In this document: in pieces, positions 44,700 through 53,642 of the stretch
How the letters are laid out: each line of letters opens with the position of its first letter
Numbering within the stretch: the first letter of the stretch is position 1
From: Shimia sp. SK013
GTDB lineage: Bacteria > Pseudomonadota > Alphaproteobacteria > Rhodobacterales > Rhodobacteraceae
Direction: 5' to 3'
DNA: 64,000 nucleotides
NCBI RefSeq assembly: GCF_001292625.1
Contig: NZ_LAJH01000009.1
Span: 682,001 to 746,000 of the forward strand
The notes under the pieces: model-generated
What the model was told of the DNA's origin: nothing
The model's database searches: none
The model's input: only the letters and a program-made list of their open reading frames with translations
Translations under genes and position numbers: made by a program

Positions 44700-45830
44700 T
44701 CACACTCGCTCAATATCGCCTTGTGCCCGCTGGGCATGAAACTCCGCTTCCCAAGCCGCAAACGTTCCCGCTGCAATCGCGTCGCGCATCCCCTGCATTA
44801 GCTCTTGGAAATAATGCAGGTTGTGCCACGTCAGCAGCATACCCGAGATCATCTCATTGGACCGGAACACGTGATGCAAATAGGCCCGCGAATAGCTCGC
44901 GCAGGCCGGACAACCGCAGTGTTCATCCAAGGGTCGTGGATCATCCTGATGCCGGGCATTTTTGATGTTCACCACGCCATAGCGGGTAAACACCTGCCCC
45001 GTGCGACCTGACCGGCTGGGCAAAACGCAATCCATCATATCGATGCCGCGCTTGACCGCGCCCACGATGTCATCCGGCTTGCCCACGCCCATCAAATAGC
45101 GCGGCCTGTCCACTGGAAGCATGTCGGGCGCATAATCCAGACACGCAAACATGCCCTTCTGCCCTTCACCCACAGCCAGACCACCAACAGCGTATCCGTC
45201 AAAGCCGATCTCTTTGAGCGCTTCAGCGGATTCCTCGCGGAAATCCTGCTCAAGCCCACCTTGCATAATGCCAAAGAGCGCATGCCCGGGACGGTCGCCA
45301 AACGCCTGCTTAGAGCGCGCGGCCCACCGCATCGACAACCGCATGCTCTCGGCAATACGCGCCCGATCCGCAGGCAAGGCCGGACACTCGTCAAAACACA
45401 TCACAATGTCGGACCCCAAAAGCTTTTGGATCTCCATCGACCGCTCTGGCGTCAATTCATGTTTGGACCCGTCGATGTGGCTCTTAAACGTCACACCCTT
45501 CTCAGTCAGTTTGCGCAGCTCGGCGAGGCTCATCACCTGAAAGCCACCGGAATCCGTCAAAATGGGCCGGTCCCAGTTCATGAACTTGTGCAAGCCCCCA
45601 AGCCGGTCAATCCGCTCTGCTGTCGGGCGCAGCATCAAGTGATAGGTGTTGCCCAACAAAATGTCCGCCCCCGTGGCGCGCACGCTTTCAGGCATCATCG
45701 CCTTCACGGTCGCTGCCGTGCCCACCGGCATAAACGCTGGCGTGCGGATCTCGCCTCTTGGCGTGGAAATCACGCCCGTGCGTGCTTTTCCATCAGTGGC
45801 ATTCAGGGCAAAAGAAAATCTCTCGGTCAT
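44700..45830 (-). CDS. tgt: Queuine tRNA-ribosyltransferase (TGT)
   Basis: 376 aa, usual length. It exchanges guanine 34 of GUN-anticodon tRNAs for preQ1. Visible are the base-binding [10 protein letters not shown], the catalytic Asp in [12 protein letters not shown] and the zinc site [17 protein letters not shown]. The tRNA-Asp(GTC) in this window is one of its substrates. ATG at 45830; the Shine-Dalgarno is weak. Queuosine biosynthesis partners are not in the window. Confidence 0.96.
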   Translation of the reverse strand: MTERFSFALNATDGKARTGVISTPRGEIRTPAFMPVGTAATVKAMMPESVRATGADILLGNTYHLMLRPTAERIDRLGGLHKFMNWDRPILTDSGGFQVMSLAELRKLTEKGVTFKSHIDGSKHELTPERSMEIQKLLGSDIVMCFDECPALPADRARIAESMRLSMRWAARSKQAFGDRPGHALFGIMQGGLEQDFREESAEALKEIGFDGYAVGGLAVGEGQKGMFACLDYAPDMLPVDRPRYLMGVGKPDDIVGAVKRGIDMMDCVLPSRSGRTGQVFTRYGVVNIKNARHQDDPRPLDEHCGCPACASYSRAYLHHVFRSNEMISGMLLTWHNLHYFQELMQGMRDAIAAGTFAAWEAEFHAQRAQGDIERV

Positions 45831-46007
45831 CAGAGTCACAAGCTGTTATTTCAGGTAAGATGCGCGTAAATCACCCGCAAGATAGGGGGACTTCCGGCTG
45901 GTTTTCCCCTCCTTACGCCTTTGACACGATCTTGTAAAACACTGGTCATCCACCACATTCTAAGTCATGAAAACACAAAGACAATTATAAGGGAGCAGAG
46001 GGAAACC

Positions 46008-46895
46008 ATGGAAGATCTCGTGATCGGCCTTCTTTCGCAAAACATCGTATTGATCCTGGCGGCGATCTTCTTGATCATCGTCGTCCTAAAAGGCGTGCGC
46101 ATTGTGCCGCAGTCAGAAAAACACGTGGTCGAACGCTTCGGCCGCCTGCACGCAGTCATGGGGCCAGGCATAAATTTTATTGTGCCGTTTCTGGACGTCG
46201 TGCGTCACCAGATCTCCATTCTGGAACGCCAATTGCCCAACGCATCACAGGACGCAATCACCAAAGACAACGTGCTTGTGCAAATCGACACCTCTGTTTT
46301 TTACCGCATCATCGAACCGGAAAAGACCGTTTACCGGATCCGTGATGTGGACGGTGCGATTTCCACCACAGTGGCCGGTATCGTGCGCGCCGAGATCGGC
46401 AAGATGGACCTGGATGAGGTGCAATCCAATCGTGCCAACCTGATTGGCGCAATCCAGTCCAGCGTCGAGACCGCAGTGGATGACTGGGGCATCGAAGTGA
46501 CCCGCGCCGAAATTCTCGACGTAAACCTTGACCAAGCCACCCGCGACGCCATGCTGCAACAGCTCAACGCCGAACGCGCGCGCCGTGCGCAGGTGACCGA
46601 GGCTGAAGGCACCCGCCGCGCGGTTGAGCTGGCGGCAGATGCTGAACTTTACGCCGCCGAACAAACCGCCAAGGCCCGCCGCATTCAGGCCGACGCCGAA
46701 GCCTATGCAACCCAAGTGGTTGCGGTGGCGATCAAGGAAAACGGCCTCGAAGCCGCGCAATACCAAGTCGCGCTGAAACAAGTCGAAGCGCTCAATGCCT
46801 TGGGCAATGGCGAAGGCAGTCAAACCATTGTCTTGCCCGCGGCAGCACTCGAAGCATTTGGCGATGCGTTTAAACTGCTTAAGGGAGGGTCGTAA
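46008..46895 (+). CDS. SPFH/stomatin-like (Band 7) membrane protein
   Basis: 295 aa. One N-terminal membrane helix (about 10-30), the SPFH domain (about 30-190, VPQSEKHVVERFGRLHAVMGPGINF) and a coiled coil (AERARRAQVTEAEGTRRAVELAADAEL) followed by a short C-terminal region. Of the stomatin/QmcA type, forming large membrane assemblies with unclear function. GAGGGAAA precedes the ATG at 46008. Coupled to nfeD by a TAATG overlap. Confidence 0.92.
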   Translation: MEDLVIGLLSQNIVLILAAIFLIIVVLKGVRIVPQSEKHVVERFGRLHAVMGPGINFIVPFLDVVRHQISILERQLPNASQDAITKDNVLVQIDTSVFYRIIEPEKTVYRIRDVDGAISTTVAGIVRAEIGKMDLDEVQSNRANLIGAIQSSVETAVDDWGIEVTRAEILDVNLDQATRDAMLQQLNAERARRAQVTEAEGTRRAVELAADAELYAAEQTAKARRIQADAEAYATQVVAVAIKENGLEAAQYQVALKQVEALNALGNGEGSQTIVLPAAALEAFGDAFKLLKGGS

Positions 46896-47170
46896 TGGCT
46901 GATATCGTGACGACATGGTGGGCGTGGCTCGCCGCCGCTCTCATTCTGGCCATTCTCGAAGTGCTGGCTCCGGGCTTCGTTTTTCTGGGCTTCGCCATCG
47001 GTGCGGCGGTCATGGGGCTCATGCTTTTGGGGCCTGCCCAACTGTTGTCGATCCCGATGATTATGCTGATCTTTGCGGCCCTGTCGCTGATCGCCTGGCT
47101 CATCCTGCGCCGCGCCTTTGCGCTGCCGACCGGTCAGGTCAAAACCTTTGATCATGACATCAACGACTAA
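46895..47170 (+). CDS. NfeD-like membrane protein
   Basis: 91 aa with two or three membrane helices (WWAWLAAALILAILEVLAPGFVFLGFAIGAA and IPMIMLIFAALSLIAWLILRR) and a short soluble end lacking a complete OB domain. The ATG overlaps the stop of the SPFH gene, the standard partner, so the two form an operon. Confidence 0.88.
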   Translation: MADIVTTWWAWLAAALILAILEVLAPGFVFLGFAIGAAVMGLMLLGPAQLLSIPMIMLIFAALSLIAWLILRRAFALPTGQVKTFDHDIND

Positions 47171-47211
47171 TACCTAAGGGATGTCCTCCCGCCCCTTGCA
47201 GGGTTGGGCCC

Positions 47212-47235
47212 GGCTCAAGCCTAACGGCTTGAGCC
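47212..47235. terminator. Hairpin after the SPFH-nfeD operon
   Basis: Perfect 10-bp stem GGCTCAAGCC/GGCTTGAGCC with a TAAC loop, 41 bp after the nfeD stop. No T tract follows. Confidence 0.6.
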
Positions 47236-47360
47236 TCACACCCACTCAGAGCGTTGTCCATTCACGCCCGAGGTTTTGCAAGATTGCTGATGGTTTTGTC
47301 ATCGCGCGCCCTCTAGACCTCGCCTTCCATATTTCCTATATGAAAAACTCAGGAATATTT

Positions 47361-47375
47361 ATGGACACACCATGA
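47361..47375 (+). other. Four-codon leader frame (MDTP) overlapping the sufT start
   Basis: AGGA lies 6-7 bases before an ATG at 47361 that reads Met-Asp-Thr-Pro-stop, and its TGA overlaps the sufT ATG (ATGA). The AGGA is too far (17 bases) from the sufT ATG to serve it directly. Termination-reinitiation coupling is possible. Confidence 0.4.
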
Positions 47376-47740
47376 CACACGCGCCAGACCAAGATCCCGT
47401 AGAAGGCACCCCGCTGATCGCGCCCTCAAGCGTCGACCACCCGTTGCATGAGCAGGCCGTTGAAGCGTGTCGCAGCGTGTATGATCCGGAAATCCCGGTG
47501 AACATCTACGACCTAGGCCTGATCTACACGATCGCGATCACCTCCGAGAACGACGTCAGTGTAAAAATGAGCCTGACCGCCCCGGGCTGTCCAGTGGCTG
47601 GCGAAATGCCCGGCTGGGTGCACGAGGCCATTTCCGGCGTCGGCGGCGTTCGTAATGTCGATGTGGCGCTGGTGTGGGAGCCCCCTTGGGGCATGGAAAT
47701 GATGAGCGACGAAGCCCGACTTGAACTGGGCTTCATGTAA
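47372..47740 (+). CDS. Fe-S assembly protein of the SufT/MIP18 (DUF59) family
   Basis: 122 aa. Core DUF59 pattern: VYDPEIPVNIYDLGLIY, SLTAPGCPVAGEMPGWV and VWEPPWGMEMMSDEARLELGF. SufT-type proteins help mature Fe-S enzymes. It is not next to the suf operon here, but an IscA-type gene lies 1.4 kb away. A leader frame may set its translation. Confidence 0.9.
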   Translation: MTHAPDQDPVEGTPLIAPSSVDHPLHEQAVEACRSVYDPEIPVNIYDLGLIYTIAITSENDVSVKMSLTAPGCPVAGEMPGWVHEAISGVGGVRNVDVALVWEPPWGMEMMSDEARLELGFM

Positions 47741-47841
47741 TTCCTTTACCAAACATTTAGAAATCCGTCACCTGACCTCTATGTCAGTGTCACACATCTG
47801 CGCGATCTCCCCTGCATAAACCAACCAACGGGAGTGAACGC

Positions 47842-49050
47842 ATGTTGCGCACGACATTTTTTGCCGCACTGGCCTTGACCCCTCTGACCGCGATCGCGGC
47901 AGAGGTCGAACTGGGCCCGCGCCCCTATTATTTGATCGATCAGATGGCAGACGGTCCTCTGAAAGAAAAATTGCAGTCATGCGAAAACATGGCGATGCAG
48001 CCGCACCCCTTTTCGATCGGACACCGCGGTGCGCCGATGATGTTCCCAGAGCACACTGTCGAATCCAATCGCGCAGCAGCGCGCATGGGCGCTTCGATCC
48101 TTGAGTGCGACGTGACCTTCACCAAGGACAAAGAGCTTGTCTGCCGCCACGCGCAGAACGACCTGCACACCACCACCGACATCCTCGCCACCGATCTGGC
48201 CGAGAAATGCACCGCTGGCTTCTCTGCTGCAGCAGGCGACGCAAAAGCCACGGCCGAATGCCGCACCTCGGACATCACTCTGGCCGAGTACCGCACATTG
48301 AATGGCAAAATGGATGCCGCCAACAGCGCCGCGACCACCGTTGCCGAATATCTGGACGGCACCGCCGGCTGGCGCACCGATCTGTATTCGACCAAAGGCA
48401 CGATCATGACGCATGCCGAGTCGATCACACTTTTCAAAGATCTTGGCGCCAAGTTCACACCAGAACTCAAGTCGCCTTCTGTCGACATGCCGTTTGATGG
48501 CTTCACTCAAGCTGACTACGCGCAAAAGATGATCGACGAATACAAAGCCGCCGGTATCCCTGCGTCCGACGTATGGGCCCAGTCTTTCAATCTCGAAGAC
48601 GTACTCTACTGGATTGAAAACGAACCAGAATTCGGCAAACAGGCTGTCTTCCTCGATGCGTCTTACAACATCGACGGCTTCAACCCTGACGACGCCTCGA
48701 CCTTCCCGCACGATTTTGCCGAGCTGAAAGCCAGTGGCGTGAACTACATTGCACCGCCGATGTGGATGCTCGTGACCACCAAGGACGGCGAAATCGTACC
48801 CTCCGCCTATACCATCAAAGCCAAAGCAGCCGGTCTCAAGCTGATCACCTGGACGCTTGAGCGCTCCGGCCCGCTGGCCAACGGCGGCGGCTGGTACTTC
48901 CAGACGGTCAAAGACGTGACCAACAACGACGCGATGTACTTCGAACTGATGCATGTTCTGGCAAAAGACGTCGGCGTAGAAGGCATCTTCTCTGACTGGC
49001 CTGCCACCGTCACCTACTATGCAAACTGCATGATGGCCGACGCGTCCTAA
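47842..49050 (+). CDS. Periplasmic glycerophosphodiester phosphodiesterase
   Basis: 402 aa. Signal peptide ([18 protein letters not shown]). GDPD TIM barrel with catalytic [15 protein letters not shown] (His, Arg, then Glu), the metal residues in [10 protein letters not shown], and the second catalytic His in [17 protein letters not shown] carries a further metal Glu. It hydrolyses glycerophosphodiesters to glycerol-3-phosphate. Length is typical of GlpQ-type periplasmic enzymes. GGGAG precedes the ATG. Confidence 0.92.
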   Translation: MLRTTFFAALALTPLTAIAAEVELGPRPYYLIDQMADGPLKEKLQSCENMAMQPHPFSIGHRGAPMMFPEHTVESNRAAARMGASILECDVTFTKDKELVCRHAQNDLHTTTDILATDLAEKCTAGFSAAAGDAKATAECRTSDITLAEYRTLNGKMDAANSAATTVAEYLDGTAGWRTDLYSTKGTIMTHAESITLFKDLGAKFTPELKSPSVDMPFDGFTQADYAQKMIDEYKAAGIPASDVWAQSFNLEDVLYWIENEPEFGKQAVFLDASYNIDGFNPDDASTFPHDFAELKASGVNYIAPPMWMLVTTKDGEIVPSAYTIKAKAAGLKLITWTLERSGPLANGGGWYFQTVKDVTNNDAMYFELMHVLAKDVGVEGIFSDWPATVTYYANCMMADAS

Positions 49051-49087
49051 GCCTCTGAGCCTGAAGACACATCGACACAATCTTGTT

Positions 49088-49112
49088 GGCCCGACGGAAA
49101 TCCCGTCGGGCC
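49088..49112 (+). terminator. Terminator-like hairpin after the glycerophosphodiesterase
   Basis: Perfect 10-bp stem GGCCCGACGG/CCGTCGGGCC with a 5-base loop, followed by ATCTTGTTT, located 37 bp after the gene. Confidence 0.7.
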
Positions 49113-49169
49113 ATCTTGTTTCCCCCGCTCCCACGGCCTACTTTGGACTTCAAGCGAAGAGGAAACACC

Positions 49170-49565
49170 ATGTTCGGCATCCCCGGAAAACAAGCGGTCA
49201 CAATGACCCCCAAGGCTGCAGCCCAAATTGCCAAATTGATGGCCAGCAAAGGCCACTCCGGTCTGCGCATCGGCGTAAAGAAGGGCGGCTGCGCGGGCAT
49301 GGAATACACCATGGACTACGTGGATGAGACCAACGAACATGACGAAGTGGTCAAACAAGACGACGCCGTGATCATGATCGCGCCCATGGCACAGATGTTC
49401 CTGTTCGGCACTGAAATCGACTACGAAGTGTCCCTGCTGGAAAGCGGTTTCAAGTTCAACAACCCGAACGTGGAAGATGCTTGCGGCTGCGGGGAATCGA
49501 TCAAATTCAAAGACGTTGAAGAGCTAGTCACCGAGCACGAAAACGGCGCGCCCAAGCTCAATTGA
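49170..49565 (+). CDS. A-type iron-sulfur carrier (IscA/SufA/ErpA family)
   Basis: 131 aa. Three cluster-binding Cys are visible: one in KKGGCAGMEY and two in DACGCGESIKF. The N-terminus MFGIPGKQAVTMTPKAAAQI and the acidic C-terminal extension fit the Rhodobacterales HesB/IscA group. It carries Fe-S clusters to target apoproteins. AGAGGAAA precedes the ATG at 49170; longer frames run through the terminator hairpin and are not used. Confidence 0.92.
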   Translation: MFGIPGKQAVTMTPKAAAQIAKLMASKGHSGLRIGVKKGGCAGMEYTMDYVDETNEHDEVVKQDDAVIMIAPMAQMFLFGTEIDYEVSLLESGFKFNNPNVEDACGCGESIKFKDVEELVTEHENGAPKLN

Positions 49566-49567
49566 GC

Positions 49568-50479
49568 TTAACCCGCCTGCAAATGCAGATAGGTTTCGTC
49601 AAACCGTTTCTTCAAATGGTCTCCGGCCTGCACAATCTCAGCTGACCCGATTGGGGCCACGTTGGTGTCATGGTTCGGGTTAAAAAACATCGGCACAGAT
49701 ATGCGTTCTTGCGACGTGCCGATCACCCGATGCGGCGTCGCCCGCACTCTGCCTGCGGTCCAGATCTCCAGCATTTCGCCAAAGTTGATGATAAACGCAC
49801 CGGGCGCGGCCTGAACCGGCACCCAATCGCCCTCCCGCGTTTGCGCCTCAAGCCCCGGCACACCGTCCGTGGCCAACAACGTCAAACAGCCATAATCGGT
49901 GTGTGCGGCGATGCCAAAATCCTTGTCCGTCGCCCAAGTCGGTCGCTCCGGATAATAATTCCCCCGCAACAGCGCCATCGGCCGGCTAAACGCGGCATCA
50001 AAATAATCCTCAGGCTCTCCAATCGCTGCCGCAATGCCTTGCAGCAGGCTCAGACAGACCTCCAAAGCATCGCGATAATAAGCCTGCACGACTGACTTGA
50101 ACATGTCCGGTGCCTCAGGCCACAGATTGTCCGCATAGACAGACAGCGCATCACCCCGAACAGGGTCCGTTTCCGACAGTTCAAACCCGCAGTCAAACAC
50201 TTGTTTGTAATCAGGATTCGCATCTGGATCGACCTGCTCTGACCCCGACGCCCCCCACCCGCGGTTGCCACCGGTCTGCGCCATATCCACGGCTGCTTTG
50301 GCGGCCTCAGGCAAGCGAAAGAACGCCCGATAGGCCGCAATCACCTCCAGCACACGTTCCTTGGAAATCGCCGTGTTCTCAACCACCAGAAACCCATCTG
50401 CCTCAACGGCAGTGCGCAAGGCCGCAAGGGCTTCCGGATCGCGACGTTTGATCGCTGCTGCATCCAATGTGGGAACCAT
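49568..50479 (-). CDS. Isopenicillin-N-synthase-like 2-oxoglutarate/Fe(II) oxygenase
   Basis: 303 aa, cupin-type DSBH. The iron site is His and Asp in AAHTDYG plus His in RVRATPHRV; the co-substrate motif is RIS in QERISVP. The N-terminal DIOX_N region begins MVPTLDAAAIKRRDPEAL. A good GGAGAG site precedes the ATG at 50479. The frame stays open far upstream through tpiA, which I do not treat as coding. Substrate unknown. It converges with the IscA-type gene (2-bp gap) and diverges from tpiA. Confidence 0.85.
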   Translation of the reverse strand: MVPTLDAAAIKRRDPEALAALRTAVEADGFLVVENTAISKERVLEVIAAYRAFFRLPEAAKAAVDMAQTGGNRGWGASGSEQVDPDANPDYKQVFDCGFELSETDPVRGDALSVYADNLWPEAPDMFKSVVQAYYRDALEVCLSLLQGIAAAIGEPEDYFDAAFSRPMALLRGNYYPERPTWATDKDFGIAAHTDYGCLTLLATDGVPGLEAQTREGDWVPVQAAPGAFIINFGEMLEIWTAGRVRATPHRVIGTSQERISVPMFFNPNHDTNVAPIGSAEIVQAGDHLKKRFDETYLHLQAG

Positions 50480-50599
50480 TTTGATCTCTCCAGAATTCGC
50501 CGCCTTTCTTGCGATGATCCATCGATCAGTGCAAGCAGGACTTGACGTCGCACAGCCAAGCTCCGACAAAAGGCGCATCATAACTCCATGAGGTGAAAT

Positions 50600-51349
50600 A
50601 TGCGTCGCAAACTGGCTGCCGGAAACTGGAAAATGAACGGGACATCTGCCGCGTTGGCCGAGCTCAAGGCGCTGAACGCCGCCCCCGCTGACGCCAACAC
50701 CGACATCCTGATCTGCCCGCCTGCGACGTTGATCACCCGCGCGGCAGAAATGGCCGCCGACAGTTCGGTTCATATCGGAGGTCAAGACTGCCACGCCGCC
50801 ACGTCTGGCGCCCATACCGGCGACATCGCGGCGGACATGCTGCTCGACGCAGGCGCCAGCCATGTGATCCTCGGCCATTCCGAGCGCCGGCAAGATCACG
50901 GCGAAAGCAACGAAGACGTGCGCACCAAGGCGCAAACGGCATGGGACGCCGGCCTTGTCACTGTGATCTGCGTCGGCGAGACCCTGTCCGAGCGCGAGGC
51001 TGACAACACACTCGACATTATCGGCGGTCAGCTTGCTGGCTCCATCCCCGACGCGGCCACGGGTGAAAATCTCGTTGTCGCCTACGAACCTGTCTGGGCC
51101 ATCGGCACCGGCAAAGTGCCAACATTGGCGCAAATCGGCGACGTGCATGATTTTATCCGTATGCGCCTGGAACGCCGCTTTGGCGAAGGCGTCGGCCGCA
51201 CCGTGCCTGTTCTCTATGGCGGCTCCGTCAAACCGACCAATGCAACCGAGATTTTCTCGGTCTCCAACGTGGACGGCGCACTGGTTGGCGGCGCCAGCCT
51301 CAAGGCGACGGATTTCCAGCCCATCATCGACGCTCTCGCCGCAAGCTGA
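50600..51349 (+). CDS. tpiA: Triosephosphate isomerase
   Basis: 249 aa, typical length. Catalytic Lys11 in GNWKMNG, electrophilic His in [11 protein letters not shown], base Glu in [12 protein letters not shown] and the phosphate-binding [10 protein letters not shown]. It interconverts glyceraldehyde-3-phosphate and dihydroxyacetone phosphate. GAGGTG precedes the ATG. Confidence 0.97.
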   Translation: MRRKLAAGNWKMNGTSAALAELKALNAAPADANTDILICPPATLITRAAEMAADSSVHIGGQDCHAATSGAHTGDIAADMLLDAGASHVILGHSERRQDHGESNEDVRTKAQTAWDAGLVTVICVGETLSEREADNTLDIIGGQLAGSIPDAATGENLVVAYEPVWAIGTGKVPTLAQIGDVHDFIRMRLERRFGEGVGRTVPVLYGGSVKPTNATEIFSVSNVDGALVGGASLKATDFQPIIDALAAS

Positions 51350-51430
51350 TCCCACCCCAGCGTGGGGCGTTCGGCACCGCACCAAGATGCCCACGCTCCT
51401 TACCTGAAGCTAACGCTGCCCCCACAAAGC

Positions 51431-51456
51431 AAAACGACGCCCCAATTGGGACGTCG
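51431..51456. terminator. Shared terminator between convergent tpiA and dctM
   Basis: A 9-bp stem (CGACGCCCC/GGGACGTCG with one G-T pair) and AATT loop. On the minus strand it is followed by TTTTGCTTTG. On the plus strand the T run is about 9 bases further on. Confidence 0.75.
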
Positions 51457-51507
51457 CCTCGCAGTTTTCTTAAACCAGAGCGCGCGAGCGCGCTCCGCTG
51501 GATTACG

Positions 51508-52887
51508 CTATTTCGTGATTATTTCCGGCCCCATCACCGCATTGGGCAACACGGTGGAAATCCACGGAATATAGGTAACCATGATCAAGAAGACGAAAAG
51601 CACCGCCAGGAACGGCAACGCTGCGCGCACCACGCCCATCATCGGCATGCCTGCCACACCTGAGGTCACAAACAAGTTGAGCCCCACAGGCGGTGTGATC
51701 ATCCCGATTTCCATGTTCACCACCATGATGATGCCCAAATGGATCGGATCAATGCCCAGCTGAATGGCAATCGGGAACACCAAAGGCGCCACAATCACCA
51801 GCAACCCTGACGGCTCCATGAACTGCCCGCCAATCAGCAGGATCACATTCACCACGATCAGAAACATGACAGGGCCAAAGCCCGCATCCAGCATCGCGCC
51901 CGCAATTTGCTGTGGCACCTGCTGTTCGGTCAATACGTGCTTCAGGATCAGCGCACAGGCGATCACAAAGAGCAGCGTCACCGTCAGCTTGCCCGCTTCA
52001 AACAGCGTGTGTTTGGTGTCGCCATGAAAGAACGACGTCACCAGCGCCTGCGGCTTGCGCAGCAAAGACACCTTCTGACCATCGTTGTTCTCCGCCGACA
52101 GCGGACCCATGTCCTTGTAGACAAAGCAGGCGATCAGGAAGGCATAGACCGCAGCCACCGCAGCAGCTTCCGTTGGCGTAAACACACCCCCATAGATTCC
52201 GCCCAGAATGATCACGATCAGGAACAGGCCCCAGCCCGCCTCCATGCCGCTTTCCACGATCTCGCCAAAGCCCTTCCACTCACCTTTCGGCAGGTTCTTG
52301 ACCTTCGCCATCACGTAAATCGTCACCATCAACATGAAACCGGCCAACAGGCCCGGAATAACACCCGCAAGGAACATCCGGCCCACAGACACCTCAACGG
52401 CGGCCGCATAAACCACCATCACAATCGAGGGTGGGATCAGGATGCCCAATGTACCGGCGTTACAGATCACGCCTGCGGCGAATTCTTTGGTGTAGCCCAC
52501 CTGCCGCATGCCCGCGATTACGATGGAACCAATCGCCACAACCGTCGCCGGAGATGACCCCGACAGAGCCGCAAACATCATACAGGCAAACACACCCGCA
52601 ATCGCCAGACCGCCGGGCAAATGCCCCACGCAAGCAATCGAGAACCGGATGATCCGTCGCGCCACACCGCCTGTCGTCATGAACGAACTGGCCAGAATGA
52701 AGAACGGGATCGCCAGCAGGGTAAAGTGCCCTTCAAAGGCTTCAAACAGTGTGCCCGCCACTGACGCCAATGTGGCATCCGAGAAGAACAGCAAAAACAG
52801 AACCGAGCTCAGACCAAGGCTCACCGCAATCGGCACCCCGATCAGCAAAAGCCCGATCACCATCGCAAAGAGTAGTACCACTTCCAT
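51508..52887 (-). CDS. dctM: TRAP transporter large permease
   Basis: 459 aa with about 12 membrane helices. DctM signatures: LFEAFEGHFTLLAIPFFILASSFM, ALSGSSPATVVAIGSIV and GVICNAGTLGILIPPSIVMVVYA. It uses the sodium gradient to take up the ligand delivered by DctP. Its ATG overlaps the dctQ stop (TGATG). Between the two halves is a longer cytoplasmic loop (YKDMGPLSAENNDGQKVSLL...), common in C4-dicarboxylate members. Confidence 0.95.
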   Translation of the reverse strand: MEVVLLFAMVIGLLLIGVPIAVSLGLSSVLFLLFFSDATLASVAGTLFEAFEGHFTLLAIPFFILASSFMTTGGVARRIIRFSIACVGHLPGGLAIAGVFACMMFAALSGSSPATVVAIGSIVIAGMRQVGYTKEFAAGVICNAGTLGILIPPSIVMVVYAAAVEVSVGRMFLAGVIPGLLAGFMLMVTIYVMAKVKNLPKGEWKGFGEIVESGMEAGWGLFLIVIILGGIYGGVFTPTEAAAVAAVYAFLIACFVYKDMGPLSAENNDGQKVSLLRKPQALVTSFFHGDTKHTLFEAGKLTVTLLFVIACALILKHVLTEQQVPQQIAGAMLDAGFGPVMFLIVVNVILLIGGQFMEPSGLLVIVAPLVFPIAIQLGIDPIHLGIIMVVNMEIGMITPPVGLNLFVTSGVAGMPMMGVVRAALPFLAVLFVFLIMVTYIPWISTVLPNAVMGPEIITK

Positions 52888-53552
52888 CAGTCATGCTCCC
52901 CCTGCAAGGCCCGAACTTCTTCGATTTCATCTTCAACTTCGTGGCTTGCCACCAACCGGTCTGTTTCACCCCGCCAGATGGCGATGGATGCCTGAATGAA
53001 CCGATAAACCAACAGCGCCATCGACACCGGCAACACGATATACGGCACCACCTTGGGCAGCTTCTCGTATTCGTCGCCATAGTTGATCAGGTCTTCCAGA
53101 AAGCGGAACACACCGACCATCGGAATGTCCTGCACTTCATAAAACGACTGGCTGCGGAATTTGTCGGCAAAACCTGTCGGGAACCAGCGGCCCGACGTGG
53201 GCGGCAGATCCGCAAAAACCGCCCAGTAGTCATAAGCGCCCTTCAGCATCAGCAGCGAGAAGGCCAAGCAACAAGCCGCCGAGAAAAGACCCACCAGCCG
53301 AGCGGTCGATGGCGACAGAATGTTGATGATCGCGTCCACACCCAGATGGCTGTGTTTCTTGACCGCATAAGAGGCGCCCAAAAGCACCAGCCAGGCAAAC
53401 AGGAAAACCGTCGCCTCCAGCGCCCAGAGAATATTTGAATTGAATCCGAACCGGGCAATGACGTTGGCGAATGTGATCGCTGTCATCAGCCCCAGAAGAA
53501 GCGCAATGATGGTTTCTTCGATCCGGTCCACAAAACTATGCTTGGTCTGCAT
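52887..53552 (-). CDS. dctQ: TRAP transporter small permease
   Basis: 221 aa, four main membrane helices, with SNILWALEATVFLFAWLVLLGASYAVKKHSHLGVD as the family signature in the first half. A soluble insertion of about 55 residues (ADLPPTSGRWFPTGF...) between helices 3 and 4 and an acidic C-terminal tail make it longer than the usual 160-190 residues. Lies between dctP and dctM. Confidence 0.93.
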   Translation of the reverse strand: MQTKHSFVDRIEETIIALLLGLMTAITFANVIARFGFNSNILWALEATVFLFAWLVLLGASYAVKKHSHLGVDAIINILSPSTARLVGLFSAACCLAFSLLMLKGAYDYWAVFADLPPTSGRWFPTGFADKFRSQSFYEVQDIPMVGVFRFLEDLINYGDEYEKLPKVVPYIVLPVSMALLVYRFIQASIAIWRGETDRLVASHEVEDEIEEVRALQGEHD

Positions 53553-53582
53553 GTCCCGTATCCCGTGTTTTTTGTTGCAAAA

Positions 53583-53608
53583 CGGGCGCGCCTTCTGCGG
53601 CGCGCCCG
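53583..53608 (-). terminator. Stem-loop between dctP and dctQ
   Basis: Perfect 10-bp GC-rich stem (CGGGCGCGCC/GGCGCGCCCG) and a 6-base loop, followed on the minus strand by TTTTGC, 34 bp after the dctP stop. Probably attenuates dctQM relative to dctP, since binding proteins are needed in excess. Confidence 0.7.
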
Positions 53609-53642
53609 CTCCGAATTTCAGTTAAGTATCAGGCGATTGGCC

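Noticed and set aside
47181-47375. 64-codon open frame between nfeD and sufT
   Set aside because: It runs through a terminator-like hairpin and has no Shine-Dalgarno at its start. Only its last four codons (MDTP) follow a good site, and these are reported separately.
50480-51394. Upstream extension of the 2OG-Fe(II) oxygenase frame across tpiA
   Set aside because: The frame stays open only because it mirrors tpiA. The conserved DIOX_N start and a good Shine-Dalgarno place the real start at 50479.
51483-51500. GAGCGCGC-GA-GCGCGCTC inverted repeat near dctM as a regulatory site
   Set aside because: The 2-base loop and simple alternating GC sequence make it a probable composition effect; the adjacent 51431-51456 hairpin is the better terminator.
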